NCBI GenBank assembly: GCA_002077065.1
Contig: NAJO01000018.1
Span: 558,001 to 622,000, forward strand
Direction of reading: 5' to 3'
DNA length: 64,000 bases
Origin: Cryoendolithus antarcticus
Taxonomy: Eukaryota; Ascomycota; Dothideomycetes; Cladosporiales; Cladosporiaceae
The notes beneath the pieces are model-generated. The model searched no databases. It had not been told where the DNA came from and was given only the letters and a program-made list of their open reading frames with translations. Positions 56,201 through 64,000 of the stretch are shown here, piece by piece. Numbering within the stretch: the stretch's first letter is position 1; each line of letters opens with the position of its first letter. Both the position numbers and the translations under genes were made by a program.

Positions 56201-56347
56201 AAGGGGAAGAAGGGGCCGACGTTCATCACGATGGGAGCTGATGGGCAGATGCCTACCGAGGAGGAGATATTGAAGGCGGTGCGGGAGAATGGTGCTGAAG
56301 ATGGGGAGGGAGAGGAGGCCGGGGAAAAGGGACATGATGAGTTGTAG
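53216..56347 (+). CDS. LHS1: ER lumen Hsp70-like chaperone Lhs1/Orp150
   Basis: A single exon of 1043 residues. The ATG at 53216 opens a signal peptide (AASLLSLLLLTLPHSTLA). The ATPase domain has AVLGLDAGQQNIKATLVKPG, VVLTIPPFYTAMEKRSLLRA, HLVLDMGAGTTTATLLRF and SVILHGGLIRTPFIQRKLEA. A long C-terminal half with helical bundles and low-complexity Ser/Ala/Glu inserts follows. A lysine/serine-rich tract (KKSKTSSKSKTSKSSKTKKS) precedes the end, KGHDEL. HDEL is the ER retrieval signal. Lhs1 is the nucleotide-exchange factor for BiP/Kar2 in translocation and folding. A frame upstream of 53216 lacks an ATG. Confidence 0.95.
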   Translation: MLPPAKAASLLSLLLLTLPHSTLAAVLGLDAGQQNIKATLVKPGIPLEIVLTKDSKRKEAAAVAFKPTLSSDRKSILTGAGQFPERAYGPDALALQGRMPGEVFAGLKPLLGADLQEVGKDWVMDSYKAKYPAVQVEQVNELGTTVFKSTAFEDSEVPWSVEELMAMEFASIKRNAETMAGKGSGVEDVVLTIPPFYTAMEKRSLLRAADLAGLNVMGLVSDGLAVGLDYAKTRTFPDVSKDGKPEHHLVLDMGAGTTTATLLRFQGKTVKDIGRFNKTVQEVTVLSTGWDRTLGGDALNEIIVKDYVHKFLTKPVMKSRGIQADEIEKNGRIMSRLWKEAEKSRLTLSANTETISTFEELLPEIDFKTKLSRTEFERLTEDFAARVAVPINVALAMSKMDYKDLDSVILHGGLIRTPFIQRKLEALVKDPQKLKSNVNADESAVFGAALKAAALSPSFKVKEIRDSDVAGYASGMYFPDGDREKRQGLFTPQSPVGHGAVTKAVSFNNKEDFEFHLYQQIGSADQGIATISTTNLTESVKALKDKFGCEAADVSTKFEARLSPLDGLPEIVSAAVSCNTSAVIPKAGSIGDSVKDFLGFGKKKDQEPLADGEAAEPGPTEDVEASSTTSSSTSGSASPSAYKVPEKPKKRIETINIAFTVISRGLPQPSAEETLRMKTRLAAFDASDRARLAREEALNVLEAYTYYVRDFFDNTDYSSVSTAAQRDAVSSLLATTRTWMEDGAEVAKSTEKTLKEKLSGLKKLVEPIQARRKEGEARPEKVKAFKETLEKTDSLMTMVKEQVKDVAKAKSEWAELQSSSSASAAEAAASASATPAADTDAEPVGEDAEATTFSSTSTSSATAEMPKPTTYSFTPEDLTLISGVYEDVNTWFTSQEAAQNKLSAHEDPVLLTSDLQAKEARLQDVMQQLVAKKLRFANEYAGGQDRSASSSKKSKTSSKSKTSKSSKTKKSKGKGSETASGNGGSVTPEASKAAEKGKKGPTFITMGADGQMPTEEEILKAVRENGAEDGEGEEAGEKGHDEL

Positions 56348-56554
56348 ACGGGGACGCTGGCTGGAGCGTAGTATAGAGGTTTGGGTATGTGTGCATTCTT
56401 TCCATCATCTCAAATGTCCTGTGCGTGCAATTCTCACCACGCTCTGGCTGCTCCACCAGTCAGTCCTGAAAGACTCCCTTTGCGCGGGCGCCGTTGTCGC
56501 GCCACTGCTAATGCACTTATCGCCTTCTGACAGCCGGTGCACAGCCTCAGCCTC

Positions 56555-57433
56555 TCACGGACAGCACCAATCCCGCCCCGTGCCGTGCTCGTATAGCCGC
56601 TGCTGGTGGTGTCGGTGAAGTATTTGCAAGTGGCGAGAGGTGGTGACACCGATTTTGTTGGCATTCACAAGCCGAGTGCGGTTCAGAGCGGTTGAACCAG
56701 ACATCCGTGGATGTGTGAGGCTGGGCTTGTTTCCGCCATCGACGGCCATGCGCGTACCCTGCACCTCCTCCCTCGTCCTCCTGCCGCCTTCTGTCTGGGG
56801 ACTACTGACGTCCAAACCCAGCTCCTCCATCGCACTCACGACCGCATCCATCTCCTCGGCCGTCCAGGACCCGAGCTTCTGCATCACCAGCCCTCTCAAG
56901 GCCCCAAGATCGTACATGCGATTGGTCTCGAGCTCCACAAGCTCACTCTCCACGCCGTCGATGGCGTTGCGCAATACCTCAGAGAGAAGAAGTTTGTTGA
57001 AGTGGCCCTTCATGTATACACTCTCTGAAGCGCCACTTCGCTCCGCCAGAAGTGTGGCGTTGATCTCGCTCAGCTCGATGCCAGCCTCCTCGCCTGCATG
57101 GAGGCTCCGGATCCGTGAGGGCAGCGCTTCGAGGATGTAATTCAGAGCGAGGGACTTTGTTTGTGCGGAGAGGGGCGTGTTATCTGGGGTTGCAGTGAGG
57201 ATTTGGGCGAGTGTTGGGTGAGTGCGTTGGAGGCGTGTGTGTTGGGACCAGGATTTGCAGGCGCGGACGAGGAGGACGCGAAGAGCTTGGACGGGGGCAG
57301 GGGAGGCCGGACGGGTGACCCTGGGTTGAAGCATCGAAGCGACCGCTGATGCGCCGGTACGTGTGTTGCGGATGTGCACGTCCATGTCTTTGGCTAAGCC
57401 GAGGGTACGGTGGTGGGAGGTAGTGGTGTCCAT
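56555..57433 (-). CDS. Unrecognised 292-residue protein
   Basis: The ATG at 57433 opens a single-exon frame to TGA at 56555. Visible features: a basic N-terminus (QPRVTRPASPAPVQALRVLL), a mostly helical middle (LALNYILEALPSRIRSLHAG, HFNKLLLSEVLRNAIDGVES, ALRGLVMQKLGSWTAEEMDA) and a less regular C-terminus. No signal peptide or TM segment. I do not recognise a family. The last 50 residues look unlike the rest, so an intron near 56700 cannot be excluded. It lies 182 bp downstream of DML1 on the same strand. Confidence 0.6.
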   Translation of the reverse strand: MDTTTSHHRTLGLAKDMDVHIRNTRTGASAVASMLQPRVTRPASPAPVQALRVLLVRACKSWSQHTRLQRTHPTLAQILTATPDNTPLSAQTKSLALNYILEALPSRIRSLHAGEEAGIELSEINATLLAERSGASESVYMKGHFNKLLLSEVLRNAIDGVESELVELETNRMYDLGALRGLVMQKLGSWTAEEMDAVVSAMEELGLDVSSPQTEGGRRTREEVQGTRMAVDGGNKPSLTHPRMSGSTALNRTRLVNANKIGVTTSRHLQILHRHHQQRLYEHGTGRDWCCP

Positions 57434-57614
57434 CTTGTCCGAAGTAAGAGGTGATCGAGCAGAAGGGCAAAGTAAAGCAGATGTCCTACGTGAATGTTTG
57501 CTCTGGTTTGTCGCGGCAGGCAGGCACGTCAGGGCGAAGGCCCGCTGGGTCGTACCTTCCTGGAGTAGTCGTATGGTAGCTGCATGTCCTGCATTTCGTC
57601 GCCAGGCCGTACAT

Positions 57615-59165
57615 CTAGTCGTCGTCGCTATCGCCACTGCTCAGTCCGCCGCGGTCTTCGACGTACTCCTCGGCCATACTGGACAGACCGTGATACACTG
57701 CCTCGCGATCTTCCATGGTACGTGATGCTCTCGCCACCTCGGCGAGACTGCTGAGATATGTGTTGACTCTCGTTGAGCTCGAGAAGGATGTCTTGACAGC
57801 GAGCTTGTCAGGCGAATCGGGATTGCGGAAAATGGTCGGGTATGATGAGAGCAGTGGGAATGACACCTCGTTCTGGTGTATGAAGGTCCGAGTGCCTTGA
57901 AGATATCGGTCGCGGGCGTTCATGTCTGCTTCCTGGATTTCCAGGGAAGAATACCAAGGCCCACGAGTGACCTGCGCTGACGCTACAGTGCTCAGCCGAG
58001 GCGCTGAGTGGCGTCGACTTTGCATCAAAGGCACATCTGGCATGAAGCTGACGGTCGACTTGGCGTCGGAGTCGTCCAGGTTGCCATTGACGTGCCCATT
58101 AGCCATCCGTGTATCGTGCTCCCCATTTACTGCCTTCGCTCCGCTCAGCTGTAACGGATCCTGGAAGACACACGATGGCTCCACAACTGGTCGCTGGCCG
58201 TTGCTCGAGATACTCGACTCGACTTCATCAAGGCCTGCATGCCCCGCGGCGCCTGATCGCAATCGTCCAGAGAGCGTCGATGTCTCCAGTACAGCTGCTT
58301 GTAATGCTGAGGTGTGCCATCGACTGCCTGCATCGTACTGCATGCCTCCCAGTAGACTCGGAGAGTTCTTCAGCGGTACGTACATACTAGCAGACGGTAC
58401 GATAGAGTACACCGACTCAGCCGCATGGGACATCTGCTCGATTCGGCGAGTCCTCGTAGTGGCAGGGCTGTTCTCCAATGCGAACACCCAGCGAGTGCCT
58501 TTACCGAGCTCATCAGCAATGCGCTCCAGATACCGTGCCGTAAAGCCACCCCAGGCATCGTCTGTAGTTGTGAAGATCTGAACTGCTTGCAATTGATCGC
58601 AGGCTTCGAGGAACGGCCGTAAATCCCGATCCAGCAGGTCGTGCTCACGGTCTAGACTCCGGAAAAGCTCTTCACCAGTGGCATAATTCTCAAAGGGCAT
58701 CAACGAGCTATTCAGCTCATACTCGTTGAGCTGTACGATGCTCTTCGGGTGGTAGTAGACATGATTGTAATCTGACCAGAACCGCACAGTCTCGGTGGTC
58801 AGCGCAGGGAGTGCATGGCCAGCCTCGAGTGCCTGTTGGTACGGACTTGGCTGGATCGGCGAGTTGCGTAAAGTCACAGCGCCTCTATTCCACAGATTGA
58901 GTTGGGCGGGATCAGCAACATGCTGTTCATACAACGCGTTCTCTCTTCGCAGTGTGCCGAATGCGCCTTTGAGGTCGTAAATTAGGGTGCGTGGCGTGTA
59001 AGTATCTGAGCCGTCCGCTCCGATGCCTGGTACGAATGAGATGTCATGGTCGACCGGGGATTCTTCTTGGCCTTCATAGGTGAAGTAGGCTTCTTGGGTG
59101 TTCCAGTGGTGGGTGCCGACGTAATTTGCCTGCTGGCCGAATTGGAGGGTCACAATTTCGTGCAT
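57615..59165 (-). CDS. DML1: Dml1/Misato, mitochondrial distribution and mtDNA inheritance protein
   Basis: A single exon of 516 residues. The start MHEIVTLQFGQQANYVGTHH is the tubulin-like Misato N-terminus, followed by WNTQEAYFTYE, the typical block TYTPRTLIYDLKGAFGTLRR, then RFWSDYNHVYYHPKSIVQLN. The tubulin-fold glycine-rich region is IFTTTDDAWGGFTARYLERI. The acidic end (SSGDSDDD) is common in fungi. Dml1 is essential in yeast and needed for mitochondrial DNA partition and morphology. Length is as expected (about 475-520). Confidence 0.94.
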   Translation of the reverse strand: MHEIVTLQFGQQANYVGTHHWNTQEAYFTYEGQEESPVDHDISFVPGIGADGSDTYTPRTLIYDLKGAFGTLRRENALYEQHVADPAQLNLWNRGAVTLRNSPIQPSPYQQALEAGHALPALTTETVRFWSDYNHVYYHPKSIVQLNEYELNSSLMPFENYATGEELFRSLDREHDLLDRDLRPFLEACDQLQAVQIFTTTDDAWGGFTARYLERIADELGKGTRWVFALENSPATTRTRRIEQMSHAAESVYSIVPSASMYVPLKNSPSLLGGMQYDAGSRWHTSALQAAVLETSTLSGRLRSGAAGHAGLDEVESSISSNGQRPVVEPSCVFQDPLQLSGAKAVNGEHDTRMANGHVNGNLDDSDAKSTVSFMPDVPLMQSRRHSAPRLSTVASAQVTRGPWYSSLEIQEADMNARDRYLQGTRTFIHQNEVSFPLLSSYPTIFRNPDSPDKLAVKTSFSSSTRVNTYLSSLAEVARASRTMEDREAVYHGLSSMAEEYVEDRGGLSSGDSDDD

Positions 59166-60120
59166 CGTGAACGTGGCCGACTTCTACCCACTCAATGGCT
59201 TTCCGAGAGCATCTTTCCAACGCGCAGAACACTGGATTAACTTGATCTGGGATTGGTCATTCGATGCAGTTACATATGATGTGGTAAGGGGGAGTGTTGA
59301 AGAGAATTGATGGCGGAATTGGTCCACGATCACGCTCTACAGAATAATGACTTCTGACAACTACATATCTACCTATGTTCCCAACGATGCCAACACATGA
59401 CACTCCACATACCACACTCTAAAGTAACAATGTACATGCCTCCGCTTCTCCAGGAGTCTGAATGTTCTTGTGCTACTATACAGATACCTGCAGTGGTGGT
59501 TATGTCACTGACTATCTGTAAGAGAGAAGAAAATCTCTCACTGCGATCTACTAGATTGGGGCTCTCATGGCCACACTTACCTACCGCTTCACAGCTGCCG
59601 TTTAGCTAGCAAAAGCATCGTCAAGGTTTCAGGCTCTCAGAGAAGCGAAGACGAGCTTCGGCAGATCTCGGAGACCACGGTAGACATTCTCAAGGGCTCG
59701 GAATCACTCCTGAGTAGGAGGGTATCGCGACGTGCTATTCGCTCCAAGTCGTGAATACGCCATCCTGAAAGAGTTTCGATGTTCGCTGTATGTTTCGCGA
59801 CGTTACCCGAAGTCGGTATCGTATCGTAGATAGAAGCGAAGATCCATCAGTCGTTCACCAACAACGTACTCCTTCCTGAGTTCTCGCAAAGCGTCTTCAG
59901 TACTCAAGCGCAGACAAGCCAATCGCTTGTACGTCAGCACGGCCGGTCCACTTTGTATCAATATCATCACGCAGGGCAGCTCGCGGACCCTCCCCGCCCA
60001 CGCCGATGTAAGCGTTACAGCGTACAAGAACTGGTGGCGTCGACCATCAACGACTACATGTGTCCCAGTAAGGGGCTTCAGTCTATGCGCATGCGATCGG
60101 AACTCGATGCCCCAACTTGT
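59166..60120. other. Intergenic, with a possible decayed C-terminal part of the HET gene
   Basis: DML1 promoter on the left. On the minus strand at 60027-59803 a frame reads VLTYKRLACLRLSTEDAL and ends FYLRYDTDFG. It could be the out-of-frame remainder of the adjacent HET-type gene, whose frame stops at 60121. Nothing else recognised. Confidence 0.35.
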
Positions 60121-60984
60121 TCAACTAGGAGGATCTTCGATGCGGAGCTCCGTCTGAGATGCGGCGCGCAAAAGATTGGGCTCCATGTCTGAACAGCCTG
60201 CAAATTCGTCTGGACTGTACGCCAGCACCTCATGTGGTATGTTCACCAGCCTTGAAGGCGGTTGCCAGGCAAGTATTGATTCGTCCGAAAACTTCTGCAG
60301 TATCTCGATCTGGAGCCTTTTGAAGGCCTTATGTCCCTCACCGTAGAGAAGTGGCATGTTGATGTTGAACAATCCGAGCAGAGAGTATGCGCGATCTTCG
60401 ATGCGCTTCGTCTTCCGTCCAGCGGCCCATGACAGCTTCTGTGCAACGGTCCAATGCATGTATGACACACGACCCCAAAGCACAGACTCTGGAATGCCAG
60501 TGATCTCTCGAATTGCTCTCGCATGGTACGTCTTAGTCCCGATGTGATCCCAATGAGCGTCCAGAAATGTCACTTCCGCAGGGGCTAGCAGTTCTTGCAG
60601 GGTCCAGCCACGACTCCACCATTCGCTGGACTTCCACGCATCATCGTGTGCATCATGAACGTCGCTTAGGAGGGCATAGCACTTAGCAGCATTACGATAC
60701 CAGGTGAACATCGAGTTGATGGCTTCGGAAAGCTCGGCGCTAGATCGCTTGTCAATGCAGGCGGTGTCAATCCAAACCCACTCCTGTCCATCGGCCAGTG
60801 CAGTCTCGCGAAGCTTCAGGATCTTCTCGTGGCCAGTCGTGTCGTGCTTTAGACCTTTTCGGTACTCCTTGAATGTTTGTTCCTGCTCCTTGGGACCCCA
60901 GCGGTGGGAGAAGATTGCATAGAGTGGCGGATCTTCGTTGTCAAACTCTGTCAAGACACCGCTTGCGACGTTGATGAGCCACAT
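60121..60984 (-). CDS. HET-domain protein (HET-E/NWD2-type N-terminal domain), apparently intact
   Basis: The ATG at 60984 gives MWLINVASGVLTEF, then LYAIFSHRWGPKEQEQTFKE, LADGQEWVWIDTACIDKRSS, AELSEAINSMFTWYRNAAKC, EWWSRGWTLQELLAPAEVTF, SWAAGRKTKRIEDRAYSLLG and MPLLYGEGHKAFKRLQIEIL. This is the second common HET-domain class, in which the domain opens a longer protein in many fungi. 287 residues cover the HET domain fully, then TAG at 60121 ends the frame soon after a TELRIEDPPS block where longer relatives continue. Activity as a cell-death trigger in strain recognition is known for the class and only inferred here. Confidence 0.85.
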   Translation of the reverse strand: MWLINVASGVLTEFDNEDPPLYAIFSHRWGPKEQEQTFKEYRKGLKHDTTGHEKILKLRETALADGQEWVWIDTACIDKRSSAELSEAINSMFTWYRNAAKCYALLSDVHDAHDDAWKSSEWWSRGWTLQELLAPAEVTFLDAHWDHIGTKTYHARAIREITGIPESVLWGRVSYMHWTVAQKLSWAAGRKTKRIEDRAYSLLGLFNINMPLLYGEGHKAFKRLQIEILQKFSDESILAWQPPSRLVNIPHEVLAYSPDEFAGCSDMEPNLLRAASQTELRIEDPPS

Positions 60985-61899
60985 GTCGGCTGCTTCCACT
61001 TAGAACTGCCTCCAGCGGTTTTGTTCTGGCCCCAACTGCGGCAGCTGCTGGGCTAGTGGCACGCGATTGACAGAAGAAGCGGACCACTCGTAAAATCCGC
61101 GCCCCCGACACTGCTTGTACATACTGCACTGCGAGAACGGATTGCTGATAGGACCGCCTGAGAGAGCTCGCAGAGCAAGGAAGACTCTGACCGATAGCGT
61201 TTGAGCGTATGTACTGTTGCGGTGCTGAACGCAACAGCGTTCTCATTCATGCTGAGCCGCTGAGCGGTCCACTTCCTTCGTCACCCGCGTGAGTGATTAA
61301 GCTGGCAAAGACACTGACCCCCGTTAAGCAAAGTGCTCCCTCTTACCAGAACTACATCCAGATGTGAGGCATGCTCTCCTAGGAACGTATCCCGTGTGCC
61401 ATAGATCTCGCGGATGGACGCATGTATACTCCAGCAAAAGCGATCAAGATGTAGGGAAATGCATTCGCTAGCTGGTTCTGTCACACATCTGTAGCAGTTC
61501 GCTATCGACGACTGCGTGTATAGTGCGTGCGTCGGGAATGCTGGAGAAACACCCAGCAAGCCGGAAGATACGACAGGATGTACTTCAGCTCGATGTGATC
61601 AGTGCCGGCTGCATGATATGCGGAGTCCACCCCACAGGATACGTAGCGCAACTCCGTAGCTGCAGACACCCGGATGCACACAACTGCGGATTTGTGGGTC
61701 TCCGAGGATGGCACCCACAAGGTCGCGACCATGGCTTTGGTCGCGTAGTGATATTATCGGGGTGAATGTTGCAGGTTCGAGCTGTGGGATGCGAAAATTT
61801 TACAAGTCCGTTCCTTCTCAATCGGGGACATATACAGCAAACTCTAACACACGCCACCGCACACACCTCTGAAGATGTCCAGATCTTCGAAAAAGATCT
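60985..61899. other. Intergenic, 915 bp
   Basis: Upstream of the HET gene. Only short frames; nothing recognised. Confidence 0.35.
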
Positions 61900-62052
61900 T
61901 GGCGGATACGAGATTCGAACTCGCGCCTTGGTCTGCGAACACAAGTGGGGGTTCACCATTGATTGCTCAAGGCTGGGCCGAAGATATTTCACTAAGGCGT
62001 TATGGACGATAGTTAAGTCGACCACGTGCTGATACCGCTACACTAACCCACT
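61900..62052 (-). tRNA. tRNA-like element with a putative 79 bp intron
   Basis: The minus strand contains an A box (TAGTGTAGCGG) and a B box (GAGTTCGAATCTC), and a TTTTT terminator follows at 61894-61890. A cloverleaf can be drawn. Acceptor AGTGGGT pairs with ATCCGCC (one mismatch, two G-U). D stem GTGT pairs with GCAC. Anticodon stem TGGTC pairs with GACCA, and the T arm is GCGAG-TTCGAAT-CTCGT. The intron would be 62013-61935. The loop would read GACTTAA (anticodon CTT), but position 33 is A, not the invariant T. It could be a tRNA pseudogene or misfolded by me. Confidence 0.38.
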
Positions 62053-62866
62053 GGAATGTCAATATTTGAAATAAGCGCTGTGCGATACTTTCCAGTAAGC
62101 CATACGTGTGTTTGTGTTGGTTCTTCCCCACTATGGGCTCGGGCTGTACTTTGTGATAGACATGTGTTAAGCGCGAGCTTACCGTGATTCTCCACGTATG
62201 CCGAAATGCATCGGCAGCCGTCGTGCACAACATAATACTTGCTCTACAGCTTGTAATCCCTTGATATCAAATTGAAGTCCGTACGTGTGGCACGCCTGGT
62301 GGCTTTGAGCTCATATCCGATCGCAGCACATTGTTCCAGCATTGGAGGGAAGCGCCTTATCCGCTGCGGAGGACATAGCTATAAACCGGTAAGAGTACCA
62401 TGACGGTCATCAGCAAGCGACTCTTTCTTTTAGCACGTGCAGGACTACTAGCCAGTACCTGCAAGTTCGTAGACCTCCTTTAGCTCACTACACATACTGT
62501 GTTTCTGCTAATCTGTAAAACAGCCCTGAGCCGCAACAGCGTCGCATTTGCGCAGGCGATGCTTCTAAGTTCTCGTCCCTACAGGCGATTTATACTGAAG
62601 TGCTTGATGTTAGAGCAGCCCTGCGCTAGAGACAGAAGTATAGCTGGCATGACACGAATACGCTGCTGTGAAAAATCAAATGGACTCAGTGACAGCCTAT
62701 TAAGATTCAATGTTCGCCGTATACGCTCCTCATCGAGTCTCTCGCCGTTCAGCATCCCCTCTGAGATTTCGCCATAATTAGGACCTGAGACATCGCATCG
62801 TCTGCGGCCGCTTCGTCTCGAAGTTTTGGCTTGACAGCAGTAGCGCAACCCGTTTATCTTCTAGCT
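62053..62866. other. Gene-poor interval
   Basis: No convincing gene. A minus-strand frame at 62848-62579 ends with a leucine-rich segment (PAILLSLAQGCSNIKHFSIN) of unknown meaning. Confidence 0.3.
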
Positions 62867-63049
62867 CTAGCTCCGGCTCGGATTGCTACTCGTTGCTTGC
62901 TGCGGTCCTTTCTGGGGAAGGTTCGTCTTCGACATCGTCGCGCACCGCTGTTCGAGCTCGTCCTCGCTTCTTGGTCTCTTCTCTTTGGGGATTTGCGCGG
63001 CTGCGGCTGCGAGCTTGCCGCTGAAGAAGGAGCGGATGTCCAACGGCAT
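62867..63049 (-). pseudogene. Fragment resembling the RFC1 N-terminus
   Basis: The ATG at 63049 gives MPLDIRSFFSGKLAAAAAQI then PKEKRPRSEDELEQ. Fungal replication factor C large subunits start MPxDIRxFFxxK, a PCNA-interacting motif. After about 35 codons the most coding-like sequence moves to another frame (KKRGRARTAVRDDVEDEPSP). No downstream BRCT or AAA+ domain is found before 62300. It is probably a broken or transposed fragment, or the first exon of an unrecognised gene. Confidence 0.35.
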
Positions 63050-63741
63050 GCTCTACGGAAAGCAGTCCCGCGGGCAAGTAGAGTGCTTTAATTCAAGGTT
63101 TCGCTGCATGGCAGAAACGCCATGCTGCATGCTGGCTCGATGAACAAGAAAGACTGCGAATAAGGCCACGATACCACGCATCCTAAGAGAACGATGTGTA
63201 GTTGCCCCTCTCTGGAAAGTCCGGCCAAGGCGAGCGCTCTTCGTTCGCGGCACCTCGCAAGCCGCCCCATTGCAAGCTACTCCTTGCGATCGACTTCTCC
63301 GTACGGGAGTTGAGCTGGCTGATCATACGGTGTAGACCAAGAGCTACGAAGCAGTGTCCGGCCGGAAGCCTCGAGCTGACAAGGCGTGTTATGCAGCTGA
63401 TTCGTGGTGTTGGAAGCAACTACTTGCCTCTCTTCCGTCCTTGCCGGTGAACACTCCACAAGTCAAGCGCCCTACAAGGTTGCTTCAAGCATTCTCCTGG
63501 ATGTGGACACCCGAGTCCGCCACCACGGACTTGGACCTGCGACAATCGTGTGTACGAGCCGCACAAGACTCGCCCATCGTTGCAGCACAACTCGAAAGCG
63601 CCGGCCACTTGCCACGAATGTATGGTGTACTTCGATATGTCTCGTCCAAACAGCCACATCACTGCCGACAGAGGGCGTCCGCTCGTAGCCAGCGTCACTG
63701 CTGCCTGGTGAAAGGACATCGAAACCCGGCCGCAGACTGTT
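63050..63741. other. Gene-poor interval before the repeat gene
   Basis: About 690 bp between the RFC1-like fragment and the partial repeat gene at the right edge. Overlapping frames of 60-150 codons occur on both strands, without recognised motifs. Confidence 0.3.
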
Positions 63742-64000
63742 CTATGCTGCTCCGTGCGAATACTTCAACCCAGTTGATGAGGGTAAGCACGAGAGTAGAC
63801 TAGCTTCAACGAGGATGTTCTCAATGCTCTGCGTTCTGCATGCACACCTTGAGAGTCCAAAGTGTAGGAAGTCTTCTGTACTCCGACCGAAAGCCGCTCC
63901 AGCGAGAATGTTCTCAATCTGCTCTGCATTCTGCATGCACGTCTTGAAGGATCCGAAGTGCATGAGATTGTCTTTGCTCAGACGGAAAGCAGGTTTAGCG
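63742..64000 (-). CDS. Partial repeat-containing protein, C-terminal end (enters from right edge)
   Basis: The minus-strand frame enters at the window edge and ends with TAG/TAA at 63742. It encodes two copies of a 31-residue unit: AFRLSKDNLMHFGSFKTCMQ through IENIL, then AFGRSTEDFLHFGLSRCACR through IENIL. A third partial copy is followed by an unrelated tail. Invariant positions are AF..S.....HFG....C and the end IENIL. I do not recognise the repeat. Start and bulk of the gene are beyond 64000. It may be a pseudogene end. Confidence 0.4.
   Translation of the reverse strand, partial: AKPAFRLSKDNLMHFGSFKTCMQNAEQIENILAGAAFGRSTEDFLHFGLSRCACRTQSIENILVEASLLSCLPSSTGLKYSHGAA
63811..64000. repeat. 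93 bp tandem repeat, two visible copies
   Basis: Copy 1 starts at 63811 (GAGGATGTTCTCAAT) and copy 2 at 63904 (GAGAATGTTCTCAAT). Both contain a TTCTGCATGCAC core and end near GAAAGC. Copy 2 ends about 64000, so the array probably continues to the right. Copies differ by indels of two and one bases that sum to three, keeping the frame. Confidence 0.75.

Noticed and set aside
61764..61795. Second tRNA T-arm-like sequence (GGTTCGAGCT)
   Set aside because: No matching D arm, acceptor or terminator around it.

Overview
The window is nuclear DNA of a filamentous ascomycete (Pezizomycotina). The evidence is many short introns of about 48-60 bp with GTRNGY donors and CTNAY-like branch sites, long disordered protein segments, HET-domain (heterokaryon incompatibility) loci, a QDE-1/RDR-type RNA-dependent RNA polymerase, and fungal housekeeping genes such as LHS1, GTR2, SGF29 and DML1. 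The lineage is probably Dothideomycetes, but that is an impression and not proven here.

Left third (1-18.8 kb): this part is dominated by RNA and translation genes, mostly in head-to-head pairs. A SAP18-like gene (cut by the left edge) faces PRP18. After a flavin-reductase-domain protein, a secreted aspartic protease and a gene-poor 2.3 kb stretch come poly(A) polymerase and fibrillarin on the minus strand. Fibrillarin shares a 237 bp promoter with ribosomal protein uL22. A large RNA-silencing RdRP gene follows, with its reading frame broken inside a conserved block. Then TCTP faces ribosomal protein uS8 across another shared promoter.

Middle (19-41 kb): a Tfc7-like histidine phosphatase, an HSPA12-like Hsp70 ATPase, the small GTPase ARL3/ARFRP1 and the Rag GTPase GTR2 (the last two each apparently with a GC-AG intron), an MFS transporter, a CENP-X/MHF2 histone-fold protein, a dead HET gene, a vWA protein, a mitochondrial-type PPR protein and a histidine acid phosphatase.

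Right (41-64 kb): SGF29 (SAGA), a second dead HET gene, an LCAT-like lipase, an unrecognised membrane protein, a NIPA-type magnesium transporter, ER chaperone LHS1 ending in HDEL, an unrecognised gene, DML1/Misato, and an apparently intact HET gene of another class. The last 3 kb hold no clear complete gene. They contain a tRNA-like element with a long intron, a fragment resembling the RFC1 N-terminus, and a 93 bp tandem repeat encoding 31-residue protein repeats that runs off the window.

The two dead HET genes keep single open frames broken only by TAG/TAA codons, as expected from C-to-T change of glutamine codons (RIP-like). I did not find a convincing wholly new multi-gene system. The strongest leads are the frame break in the RdRP, an in-frame TAA in GTR2, the HET nonsense pattern, the GC-AG introns, and the repeat protein at the right edge. 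Exon joins were read by eye from splice consensus, frame continuity and remembered family motifs; no search was run.
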